The notes under the pieces are model-generated. The model did no database searches and was not told where the DNA came from. It saw nothing but the letters and a program-made list of their open reading frames with translations. Position numbers and translations under genes: made by a program. Below, piece by piece: positions 20,286 through 29,406 of a DNA stretch of 64,000 nucleotides; the first letter of the stretch is position 1; each line of letters starts with the position of its first letter. The stretch is from contig CM043962.1 of NCBI GenBank assembly GCA_014529385.2, positions 41,397,098 through 41,461,097 of the forward strand, given 5' to 3'. Source of the DNA: Adiantum capillus-veneris. Lineage: Eukaryota > Streptophyta > Polypodiopsida > Polypodiales > Pteridaceae.

Positions 20286-23200
20286 TTTTTTTTTGTAAAT
20301 CTTGTTTGATAGAATTTACAGGTGGTAAACCTCAAAGCGAGGAAAACCCACAGAAAGAAAGGGATACAAAAAGCGGAGCACTATGAGGCTCCAAAGGCTA
20401 GAAACAGTCAAAGTAAATCCTGTAGGTATCAAGAGTGATGTCTCCAGCATCATAAGCGAAATGCAACGCTTGACCAAGAGATAATTTGAAATAGGAAAAG
20501 GAGTCAACATAAGTGCCTTGGAACATTAAGGGATGCCAGATGGCCCACAGAGTCCAAAATCTGACCAAGGTAAAGAACACCGCAAACTGAGATTGGGGTG
20601 ACTGGAGCACCCCAAAAAGCCAAAAACGTATGTGAAAAGATCCGGTGAAAATGCGAGATAATGTGTAGCGCCACCACAAGGATGACTCGGAAAGCGACCA
20701 CATCTGATTACCATGATGCACAATCCATACATCAAACTGAAGGATGGCATAGACATTGCCAGCTGAAATGCAATCCAATCTGGTAGTAGCCAGATTCCAA
20801 TCGGAGAAGCAGGAGTCCACATCCAAAGGAGGAATGGGTGAGTGATCAGCAGGCATCCTTTGAATTTCCCACCAGAGAGGAGAATAGTGAGGACCCAACC
20901 GAAAGCGAGACACCGCATCAGTGAACGAGAGAACATAACCCGAGTCATCAACTACCTGATGCACCTAACAGATTTCTTTTTGGGAAAGAAAATACGCTTG
21001 GCGAGGAGACCATTGAAGCAAAATCGAAGCGAAGGCCTTGCTCCAATGCAGACTCTCCAAATGAAGGGAGTTACCCACAAAGGATTGTCCACCATGCCAA
21101 GCCAAATGCGAAGTGACAGCCTTCCAATCAACAATGAGAGAAGAAGTAAAGGGGCATCCAGGAATGTGTCCTTCAAGCTTCCCAAAAACAACATCCCAAT
21201 AAGTCGGTTTCCAATGACCAAAAGATGGGGTGACAATGTGCGTACACAAATGTGTAACCATGAGAGCCCAGGGTTGCTGCTGCTCCACCAAAATTGGCAA
21301 CAACATAGCTTTCCGAGCCAAAACATGGCGTCGCAAGTCCAAAATATTTAACCCTCCAAGCTGCTTGGAAGAACACAACTTGTCCATAGATAGAAGCCAA
21401 AGACCCTTCGCGCTAGACCAGGTCCGCCAAAATTGCTCTAAAATACTGGACATGAGGGACTGCAAGCGCAACCGAGGCCAGGATAGCAAAGGCAAGTAAA
21501 ACTGCACATAAGCCACAAGGATGCATTGGACAATCTTGAGACACACATGAAGTGGCCACGTGGACAATTTCCAATAATTTAACTTGGAATGCACGTTGGA
21601 GCACCCCATCCAGTTTCTACCTAGCCGATACATTCCAACCCAACGGATAACCCAAATGGCAAATCAAAACGTGCGGAGGAACAATCTTCCCACGCCACAA
21701 TACCTTATGCCAGTCACACTCTTTCAAAGGCAATAGCTTGGATTTACAAAAGTTAACCTTGAGACCTGTTGTCAATCCAAACAAGTGAAGAGTATGCATA
21801 ATTTGTTGTACATCATCATAGTGATTGCGAGGCATAAACAAAGAGTCATCCGCATAGGCCTGACCAACAAACTGCCGTCCAAAAGGTAATGTCATGCCAT
21901 GTAATCTACCAATGGAAGTCAATCTCAAATCCCAAGTGTTGCATGGTATCCGCAATATAATCCCAATGAACAGTACCAAATGCCTTTTCAATGTCAACCT
22001 GCATAACCAAGACATCCTATCGAGTATATTCCATACCAATGATGACATTCGCGAGGTTATCAGTAATTTGACATCGTGGAATGAAGGCGTATAGAGATTG
22101 ATGCAAGCCTTCATCCAAAAAGCACTCGAGTCGGTTAACAAGCATTTTTGCCATTAATTTGTATACGACAAGCATGAGTGTAATAGGCCTCCAATGAAAG
22201 AATTCTTCACACAATGCATGCTTAGGTATCAACTTGAGCAAACCTTCTTTCCAAGAGGAGGGCAATTCCTGTTGTTCCCAAGCTGTATTCATCATGAACA
22301 ATAGAGGCAACTTCAAATAATCCCAGAAAGACAAGAAAAATTCCACAAAGAGACCGTCCCAACTAGGAGCTCTCCACTGGCCCAAATCAAGCAAGCTGGC
22401 ATACAATTCCGACTCAGTGAAAACAGCTTCCAAGTCTTGAGTCTGCTGCATGGAAAGAATGGGAGTAACATGCGAGAGAAACACGTGACGCGCTTGGCGA
22501 GCTTCTCTCATGGGAGAAGAAGGGGCCTCAAAAATCTTGTCATAATGAGAGTGTAGGGCTAGTGCTAGCTCCCGTAAAGTGGAGGTCCACTCCCCTGACG
22601 GTAATTTAACTCTCCGTATAGCTTCAGACTGCCTGGAGTGATGCAAATGCTGAAAGAATTGTTTAGAAGCACATCCTTTATCTGCAAAAGCTTGTTGACG
22701 AGCTCGAGTCTGTCATTTGGCCAATTTCCTCTCATCATTGTGACGTAACATAGTGCGAGCAAAAAGCAACTCACTCATTTGAGTGTCAGTAAGAGAAGAA
22801 TGATTAGAAAAGTGTATTAATCTGCTACAAGCATCCTTTGCCTGAGTAACATGTTCCCTTAATTGAGAAATAATCCCTGCCATAATCCTGGATAACACAT
22901 TGAACACGCATAACAAAGCGGAACCAAGCTATGTCCATATCAACATACATCTGAGAGATCAAAGGCGGGATGATATCCACAATCATAGCGCAAAAAAGCT
23001 CATGCTTGAGATAAGCATTATTGACATGCAGAAGTCTCTTCTTGGGTAGGCAGTCATTGACATCAAAAGAGCCAAACGAAGATTCAAGCACACGGGAAAA
23101 TGATAGGAGAGACACAAGCATAATCAATTCTCATCTCACATACAAAGTCACATGTGAAAAAGATAAGATACTGGCGATCCAGCCGAGCGCGATACATAGA

Positions 23201-23289
23201 TTGAGCATTATGCTGAAAAGTGAATACTGGATCAGTCGCACGCAAAGAGGGCCACAAATCAATCCCATTACATGTCATCATAAACTTCA
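20286..23289 (-). mobile_element. 5'-truncated L1-like LINE (minus strand), inactive
   Basis: Poly(T) at 20286-20295 marks the 3' poly(A) tail on the minus strand. Reading 5' to 3': the end of an AP-like endonuclease (FTFQHNAQSMYRARLDRQYL, about 23130-23290), a linker to about 22650, RT from about 22560 to 21620, and a C-terminal region down to 20398. Stops and frame changes break the ORF. The 5' end at about 23289 falls in the endonuclease, so the copy is truncated, as most LINE insertions are. LINE ORF2 proteins copy their own RNA at a nicked genomic target. Confidence 0.85.
21617..22646 (-). pseudogene. LINE reverse transcriptase domain, broken
   Basis: Fingers and palm are recognisable: APSWDGLFVEFFLSFWDYLK, then SSWKEGLLKLIPKH, WRPITLMLVVYKLMAK and QSLYAFIPRCQITDN in the first frame (22017-22646). 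After a frame change near 22020, the catalytic YADDSLFMPRN follows (about 21840-21865), then GLKVNFCKSKLLPL. The frame change separates the first Asp region from the YADD motif, so no active enzyme can be made. The family is the plant L1 clade by motif layout. Confidence 0.85.
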
Positions 23290-23514
23290 GCCAACGCGTT
23301 TTGTGAAAATCCGTACGGCCAACCACGTCAACAGTCCAACGCGTTTTGCGGAAATCCGTACGGCCAGCCACGTCAACAGTCTAGCGCGATTTTTGAGGTT
23401 CCATACAACGAGCCGCTAGCACTTGTAATTACTTCTAGTGTCTCCAAGGCCCTGTTGACAGGTGCCCATAAGTTGAGACACTTATTAGGCATGTCAAGTC
23501 ATCAGTTTGAGACA
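23289..23514 (-). repeat. LTR U3 fragment with 52-bp tandem units
   Basis: On the minus strand it starts TGTCTCAAACTGATGAC and carries units containing GTTGACGTGGCTGGCCGTAC and AAAACGCGTTGG, repeated with a period of about 52 bp (23290-23400). The same kind of units occur in the LTRs at 24900-25050, 28640-28770, 28950-28980 with 32612-32780, and 39660-39790. It is cut at about 23289 by the LINE. Confidence 0.7.
23435..23514. repeat. Left arm of an 80-bp inverted repeat
   Basis: Pairs with 24426-24504 in opposite orientation; both contain the start of the same LTR type (TGTCTCAAAC / TGTCACAAAC, then TAATAAGTGTC and GGGCACCT). Confidence 0.8.
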
Positions 23515-23579
23515 ATCAAAGTGTTGAAGAGTACCTCTTGGTATGGGGCTCTTGAAAGCGTGTTTGATAACATCTCATC

Positions 23580-23948
23580 TCTAGCATGGCCAAAGCTGCA
23601 TATCCTTTGGTGAGTCTCTCCGTAGCCACCTTTGCCATGGTGAAGCGCCCAGGTGGGCTCGCAAAGGTAACTTCCCAATATATTACTGCTAAACGCACAT
23701 TCTCCATTGCAACCCGAACCTTCGGCAGCCCATCAAGTCTCTTCTCAACCATTCCCTTACCGCATCAAGTGCTCCCATTGTTGTCCATCATTTTCTCCAT
23801 TATCATCTACGCTTTCAGCCTTGCTTTGCACGACGGATCGGCTACGTTTTTGTAACCAGCTTTCAACCCTTGTTTCCTCTCACATCAAGAGTATGCATTC
23901 AAGCAAGGAAAGTTTCAATTCCGCTACACCTGAAATTGGTATCAAAGC
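23580..23948 (+). repeat. 3' part of an A/B/E-type LTR plus primer binding site
   Basis: The text from CGCACATTCTCCATTGCAACC to CTCACATCAAGAG matches the LTR of element E at about 41455-41765. It ends CACCTGAAA and is followed by TGGTATCAAAGC at 23937-23948, an iMet-type primer binding site. It is therefore the inner edge of a left LTR; no coding region of that element is recognised downstream. Confidence 0.75.
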
Positions 23949-24520
23949 TTTGTGATTTTGCACCGATCAGCTAATCTTTGAAGACTTTTTTTTACTCTAG
24001 TGTTTGAGTATGTGTTGTAGAGTTTCGCCCAAGGACGCTTATCTCACTCAAAGAACTGCAAGACCTGCCATTGCACGTAGGACCATGCGTTTTGAGTGTA
24101 GGGAATGCTGACACGATATACCTAGGGGGTTAATAGTTGTGCGCTTGCGAGAGGGTAGTTGACTTGGTGTGCGTGCTCGACCACCTCAAAATAAAGAAAT
24201 CCTAACATGGATATTTACAGTCAACTTCTTCAACATGACAAATTGCATCATTGAGGGCATGCACTAGAAACATGAAGATTTGATTGCAAGTATCAAGATT
24301 TCTTAGCTGCCTATGACGACAAAGGAAGGCGCCATCCCGATCAACCTATTAGCTTTGGACTCTTGGCATTGTTTGCACAACCATCTCTCCCATCTACTTG
24401 GAGAATTCTATCATTCTAGAAGAGGTGTCACAAACTAATGACGTGGCATGCTAATAAGTGTCCCAACTTATGGGCACCTATCGACAGGGCTCTTGGGACA
24501 CTAGGATAATTGAAGGGGGC
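23949..24520. other. Remnant internal sequence and LTR start, no gene
   Basis: About 450 bp follow the primer binding site without a recognisable frame. Then 24426-24504 is the second arm of the inverted repeat with 23435-23514, an LTR start in plus orientation. It is directly followed by the LTR of element D. Confidence 0.5.
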
Positions 24521-25055
24521 TGTAACAAACTTGGACACCTCAAGTCAAGATTCTACCTTGACACAACAGAGATTCACTATAAAACAGTTCACAATTCACA
24601 ATAAAGTCGACACAGCCCGGCGTAGTTCTGTGCCAAGAGGTATTGGCCCCAAAGATTGGCGCCCCTTTCAATATTTCTTTTTATATTAATATGTGTGCAA
24701 AGTACAAGGGAGTCCGCGTGAACTCACACTCATACTTTGCGCCTAGATGCTCTGAGTAATGAGTTCACAAAGGACTAATTTATTTTTACAAGGGATGCCC
24801 CAAAAGCAGAGTCCCGAAAATCTTAAACTCAAAAGCTTCTCAACTCAAAAGCTTCTCGAAATTAAAGCATAATGCCCAAAAGTTGGCAATCGTAATTTTT
24901 TAAAATCGTACGGACTGCCACATCATCAGCTCGGTGCGTTTTGCGGAGAGTTGTACGGCACTAGCACGTCAGCTAGTCAACAAGTTCTGCGGCGCAATTT
25001 TCGAGCTTGCTGCCATGTGGCATGTTCTACCACAAGGAGTGTGTCTGGGGTACCC
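24521..25055 (-). repeat. Right (3') LTR of element D
   Basis: In plus orientation it starts TGTAACAAACTTGGACACC, so the LTR ends GTTTGTTACA on the minus strand. R carries GAAATA...GGGGCGCC-like sequence near 24660. U3 (24900-25050) carries ACGTGGCA-type units. Confidence 0.8.
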
Positions 25056-25629
25056 CCCTCTTGAAAGAATCGTAATCGCCCTCGATTACGCTTGCACAAC
25101 AGACAGAAGCCGTAGATTGTCTTAGTAGACACTGACTGTTAGTACCGACGCACTAGACACAACACATTTCGCACTTGTACAAATCAACAATCACATCACC
25201 GGACATCACATGACAAATCACATACAAATTCCTTCCAGATCTTAGACCATGATTAATCGGCAACATATTTAGTAATCACGTCTAAATCCAATCGGGACCT
25301 CACAAATGCCCGATTAACTAATCCTTATTGCAATCATGTCTTTAGAGATTTATTAAACCGAAATGCTGCATTCATTTCGTCTTTCAGCTCCGGCACTCAA
25401 ACAAGTCAAGTACAAATCAATCATTTTCATTTTCGGGAATTCCAATTCACAAAGTCATACAGCAACATATTGTCAGCCCATCAGTATCCCTGAAACCCAA
25501 AGGGGGACATCAGTGACTCTATTCAAAATCGGAGTAATTCGTTGACAAAGGAGCCGACTGACTCCCCTCTTGTGCAAACCCACTGCACTAGATTCACCCA
25601 TGCTGAAATCAGGGTTCTATCGGAGTAGA
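25056..25629. other. Non-coding 3' part of element D
   Basis: Between the stop of the integrase frame and the right LTR no gene is seen. A pyrimidine run at 25053-25062 (purines on the minus strand) is a candidate polypurine tract next to the LTR. Confidence 0.5.
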
Positions 25630-26277
25630 CTATGCTAAACCGAATGCTTCAAGGTAAAGTTCCAAAATCGGAGGAGTATCTGCTAGGTCCTCCTCCTCCA
25701 TCCACTTCGCATCCAATGCAGGATAGTTCTTGAATTTAACCAAGAACCGCCTAATCACTTTACCTTTAATCTTTCTATCCTTGTGTGCCAATATCTGTTC
25801 TGGGACGAGTATCTCCTCGCTTTCCCCCACTTCGGGTTGCTCATCTGGCTCCCCATCATCGGGTACATCACCTTTAAAAGGCTTTAATAGACTCACATGA
25901 AATACAATGTGAATCTTCCAAGTATCAAGCAGCTTCAATCTAAAGGAGATATCATTAATCTTTTCTTTTATTTGGAAAGGGCCATAATATCTCATGCTAA
26001 GCTTTGGAAAAAGCCACTCCTTTTTCTTTTTCTTTCTTAGGCGTGCCTTCTCAAAACGTAAGAGCACCCAATCCTCTTCCTTTAATTTCAAATTGTGAAT
26101 CTTCCAAGTATCAAGCAGCTTCAATCTAAAGGAGATATCATTAATCTTTTCTTTTATTTGGAAAGGGCCATAATATCTCATGCTAAGCTTTGGAAAAAGC
26201 CGCTCCTTTTCCTTTTTCTTTCTTAGGCATGCCTTCTCAAAACGTAAGAGCACCCAATCGTCTTTCTTTAATTTCAA
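25630..26277 (-). pseudogene. Integrase C-terminus with duplicated GPY/F module and chromodomain (element D)
   Basis: A clean 215-codon frame. The GPY/F module (DDWVLLRFEKA, then LSMRYYGPFQIKEKIND and FRLKLLDTWKIH) is present twice in a row because of a 186-bp in-frame tandem duplication. VFHVSLLKPFKG follows, then an acidic linker and a chromodomain (VPEQILAHKDRKIKGK, RRFLVKFKNY, AKWMEEEDL). Chromodomains of this type direct integration to marked chromatin, and GPY/F takes part in multimerisation. Upstream the integrase core is shifted out of frame, so this is the tail of a broken protein. Confidence 0.85.
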
Positions 26278-26282
26278 ATCGC
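25911..26282 (-). repeat. 186-bp in-frame tandem duplication
   Basis: Units 25911-26096 and 26097-26282 are nearly identical, starting GAATCTTCCAAGTATCAAGC in plus orientation. 186 bp equals 62 codons, so the reading frame is kept. Element C has lost this region, so the ancestral single-copy state cannot be seen here. Confidence 0.95.
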
Positions 26283-26329
26283 GACGGGGTCGATTTGCTA
26301 CCTTTTCTTGTGTCTTTCCTGAGATTTTG

Positions 26330-27300
26330 CTAAAGCCTCCCGGACCTTGGCAAAAGCATTGTCCAAGTCTCTCGTGTATTGGTCGGCTTCAAAAATCTTC
26401 TCTTTCGTGCTAAGGGTGGAACATTCGGAGCACCTTTAATGATCTCATATGGCGCCTTCCCTGTCGAAGAGTGGATCGTGTTATTGTAGGCAAATTCCAC
26501 CCAGGGCAAAAAAATTCCCATTGAATCTTCTAATCAGAAATGTAAGACTTCAATAAATCCAATACGACTGAATTTGTAATCTCACATTGCCCATCTGTCT
26601 GCGGGTGGAAAGATGACGAGAATTGCAACCGTGTGCCAATGGTCTCCCAAATAGCCTTCCAAAACAAACTCGTGAATCGGAAAATCTCTGTCAAAGACTA
26701 TTGTCTCAGGCATGCCATGTAATTTCAAAATCTGTGCAATGAACAATCTCACTAAATTATCCGGCTTGACTGTTTTCTTCACTGGAATGAAGTAAGCTTG
26801 CTTGCTAAATCTGTCGATGACAGTCCAAATGCCATCATGCCCACTCTGTGTCTTCGGGAGATCAAAAATGAAATCCATTGCAATACTTTCCCAGGGGCGG
26901 GTGGGAATGGGTAAAGGCTGTAACAATCCCTGTGCTTTATGCCTGTCAAACTTGACCTTTTGGCATACCAAGCAACTACGTACAAAGTCGTCCACATCCT
27001 TCTTGAGTCTCGGTCAAAAGAAGTAACGCTCCACATCTTTCAAGGTGGTGTCAATGCCGCGGTGACCTGTAAAAGGTGGACAATGGCACTCTATCAAAAC
27101 CTTTTCCCTCAATGACTGTGTAACACACAACATTGTTTTCTTCATCAAGTAGCCATCCCGTATGGAATATCCCGCTACCTCCCCATTCTGTATTCGAGTG
27201 AATACATCCAAAAAATCTGGATTTGTGGCGTATTGGTCAACCATGTCCTCGAAGCTTCCTTCATTCGAAGAAGAGTGGACCACCATGTTCGAGCATTTTC
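26330..27300 (-). pseudogene. Integrase zinc-binding and catalytic core of element D
   Basis: From 27290 down it reads a pre-integrase segment (NPDFLDVFTRIQNGEV), the zinc-binding module (LIECHCPPFTGHRGIDTTL and, in another frame, FVRSCLVCQKVKFDRHKAQG), then the core. The first acidic residue is in SIAMDFIFDLPK (about 26870), the second in IVFDRDFPIHEF (about 26690). After a frameshift near 26650 comes FHPQTDGQCEITNSVV, then VEFAYNNTIHSSTGKAPYE (26330-26521). Several frame changes make it inactive. Integrase would cut the 3' ends of the DNA copy and join them to the genome. Confidence 0.85.
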
Positions 27301-28236
27301 TTTGAAGGAAGATGTAGCTCTCCTAATCTTGGAGTGCTCTGAGTAATGCCCTCCAAAGAAGGCTATGTCAAACTGATGAATGAAGGCCAAAGCCCTCGCA
27401 GCATCTTGGAACCTAGAAAAGGATTCAAATTTAATCGATTGTCCACCTTCTTTGAATTCTTTTACTTTCTTGCTTTTGTCTTAGAGAAAGTCATATTGGT
27501 TGGCTCTGTAAAAATGCTTCTTCTTTGCATAAAACATGTGGTCGTCGAAGTCCGAACTGTCAGAGGATGACTCCTCTGTAGAACTGTCAGAAACTGGGCG
27601 AAATCTGGGTTTCTTTGTCTTTTTCTTGCCCTTTCCGAAGCTTTGCTTTTTGCCTTTTCTATCCTCCTCGGTCGAGTCAGAAGAGCTAGAAGAACTGTCA
27701 AAAGAAAAAGAAGAAGAAGAACTGGGTAGTCCTTCAAATCGTACACGCTTCTTCTGCTTTCTTGCCGATGCAAAAGAAGATTGATGACGCAAATAACCCG
27801 GGAAGTCACTCCCCTTCTTGTGCTTTTTCTCTTGCTTTTTGGATTGGTTGTTTGCTTCCAAAAGCCGATTGATTTGTGTCTGAACCACCTCTTCTAATTC
27901 TTGCTCTATGAACATCCTCGAAGAAGGAGGTTTCTTGATTGCCGGTTTGATGGGTGGTTTTGTGGCTTTCTGCCACTGGGTGTGCACTTCTACGATGGAT
28001 TGCAAAGACAAAAATTGTGCAAACTGCGGATCTTTCGCAAATTTAATCATCTGCTTTTTGCAATTGTCAACCTGCTGTCGACGTTCCATCTCTTCAAGTT
28101 CGTAGTGAGTAGGCCGAGGTGGCCCGTACTCTTCCTCTGTTAACTCATCAAAATCTTCTTCATGATCTCCTCCCGGATTAGCAGATGCAGACGAAGTCGA
28201 CTGATTCTTGTTGGAATCCATAAGTGTCGCAAGAAA
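27275..28236 (-). pseudogene. Gag of element D, fused by deletion to the integrase region
   Basis: It opens at 28220 with MDSNKNQSTSSASA, although the frame is open upstream to 28308. It continues with EEYGPPRPTHYELEEMERRQ, a Lys-rich part and a long Ser-rich stretch (about 27560-27700). The first stop follows RANQYDFL at 27481-27483. Further fragments carry the gag core (DIAFFGGHYSEHSKIRR, KENARTWWSTLL). At about 27275-27285 the text jumps from gag (WWSTLL in element C near 12260) to sequence that in C lies after RNase H (GAAGCTTCGAGGA near 14790). No zinc knuckle remains. Confidence 0.8.
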
Positions 28237-28273
28237 AGGATCAAATTTCCTGGTAGAAGAGAAATCGGCCGCA

Positions 28274-28284
28274 CTCTGATACCA
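28274..28284 (-). other. Primer binding site of element D
   Basis: The minus strand reads TGGTATCAGAG, iMet type, directly inside the left LTR. Confidence 0.85.
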
Positions 28285-28285
28285 C

Positions 28286-28795
28286 AGTAACAAACTTGGA
28301 CACCCCAAGTCAAGATTCTACCGCGACACAGCAGAGATTCACTTTAAAACGGTTCACAATTCACAATAAAGTCGACACGGCCCGACGTAGTTCCGTGCCA
28401 AGAGGTATTGGCCCCAAAGATTGACACCCCTTTCGGTATTTCTTTTTATATTAATGTGTGCAAAGTACAAGGGAGTCCACGTGAACTCACACTCAGACTC
28501 TGCGTCGAGATGCTCTGAGTAATGAGTTCACAAAGGACTAATTTATTTTACAAGGGATGCCCCAAAAGCAGAGCCCCAAAAATCTTACACTCAAAAGCTT
28601 CTCAAATTAAAGCATAATGCCCAAAAGCTGGCCAGCGTGATTTTCGAAAATCGTACGGACTGCCACATCATCAGCTCAACGTGTTTTGTGGAGAAATGTA
28701 CGACACTGCCACGTCAGCCAATCAATACGTTTTGCGACGCAATTTCCGGCATGTTGCCACGTGGCATGCTTTGTTGCAAGGAGTGTATTTGGGAG
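28286..28795 (-). repeat. Left (5') LTR of element D
   Basis: It aligns with 24521-25055. The terminal CA (minus strand) has become CT. It contains TCGGTATTTC (28434) in R, and U3 tandem units with ACGTGGCA-like motifs at about 28640-28770. Confidence 0.8.
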
Positions 28796-28800
28796 CCTAC

Positions 28801-28848
28801 CACGTCACCAATTTGTGACAAGGGCGAGTGTCACAAATTGTTGACGTG
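28801..28848. repeat. Inverted repeat, 20-bp arms, 8-bp spacer
   Basis: Arms 28801-28820 and 28829-28848 are complementary at 19 of 20 positions; the inner 12 bp (CAATTTGTGACA / TGTCACAAATTG) are perfect. The right arm looks like the start of an LTR (TGTCACAAATTGTTGACGTG). Confidence 0.85.
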
Positions 28849-28980
28849 TCAAGCCATTGAAGGACGGAGCCAACTTGCAAATTCCGATCGAGGGGCCTAA
28901 ACCCTAAGCCAAGAAGCATAAGTGGCAGATTGTATGAATTTCCGCAATTCACGTTGGCCTGCTGACGTGGCAATTTGTAC
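28829..28980 (+). repeat. LTR H, first piece (left of the hAT insertion)
   Basis: The probable LTR start is TGTCACAAATTG. It carries tandem units (GCAGATTGTATGAATTTCCGC, then GCTGACGTGGCAATTTGTAC). The text continues on the far side of the hAT element at 32612 and, beyond a LINE, at 37872, ending at a primer binding site at 38121. Confidence 0.65.
28973..28980. repeat. 8-bp target site duplication of the hAT element, left copy
   Basis: ATTTGTAC here and GTTTGTAC at 32612-32619: seven of eight match. Eight-base duplications are the hallmark of hAT transposases. Confidence 0.85.
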
Positions 28981-29070
28981 CAAGGTAGGATCAACACGTA
29001 CGTCCGAATCCTTTCCGTACCGTACGGGTGATCTGTACGGATCCGTACCGTGCGGATCGATCCGTACAGT
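28981..29070 (+). repeat. 5' TIR and subterminal GTAC cluster of the hAT element
   Basis: The terminal CAAGGT is followed by six GTAC tetramers within about 90 bp, mostly as CCGTAC or GTACGG. hAT transposases bind short repeated subterminal motifs (AAACGG in maize Ac, for example), so this cluster is the likely equivalent. Confidence 0.75.
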
Positions 29071-29239
29071 GCTGGTTTTTTTTTTTTTTAATTCTGCCCC
29101 CTTTCCAGCATGAGGGTTTCGCTAGGCCCAAGCGACCAATTTTTTGGCCTTATTTTTTAGGCGCTTGCATTGGGTTGCAGAAAACCAGTAACGCAGTCAA
29201 TTTATCTCTGCAGAGAAACAAAGTGTCACTGTGCAGGTA

Positions 29240-29242
<3 letters not shown>

Positions 29243-29303
<61 letters not shown>
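29243..29303. repeat. (CT)n microsatellite in the 5' leader of the hAT gene
   Basis: About 30 CT units, 105 bp before the transposase start codon. CT-rich leaders occur in many plant genes; any effect here is speculative. Confidence 0.95.
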
Positions 29304-29310
<7 letters not shown>

Positions 29311-29406
29311 GTTCTTATTGCAGGCTCCGGGGCTCCCCCTCTCTGTCTCTCTGTCTCTTTGTCTCACTCGTGTCGCGTGTGTCTTATTGTTTGCGACAGA
29401 TTCATC

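Larger units (their letters stand above)
24521..28795 (-). mobile_element. Chromovirus (Ty3/gypsy) element D, internal deletion derivative
   Basis: On the minus strand: a left LTR from about 28795 to 28286, a primer binding site at 28274-28284, gag from 28236, a direct junction of gag to the integrase N-terminus near 27280, integrase with a C-terminal chromodomain to 25630, and a right LTR from about 25055 to 24521. Protease, RT and RNase H are missing; compared with element C the deletion removed roughly 2.5 kb. The LTRs align over about 500 bp with scattered differences. A clear outer edge and target duplication could not be fixed (GGGGC at 24516 against GGAGC at 28792 is only a candidate). 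Confidence 0.85.

Noticed and set aside
20117-20386. Frame with a long Ser-Leu run
   Set aside because: Translation of a CT microsatellite inside an LTR, running into a LINE poly(A) end.
24516-28796. Target duplication of element D (GGGGC / GGAGC)
   Set aside because: One of five bases differs and the LTR outer edges do not show clear TG/CA ends there, so I do not claim it.
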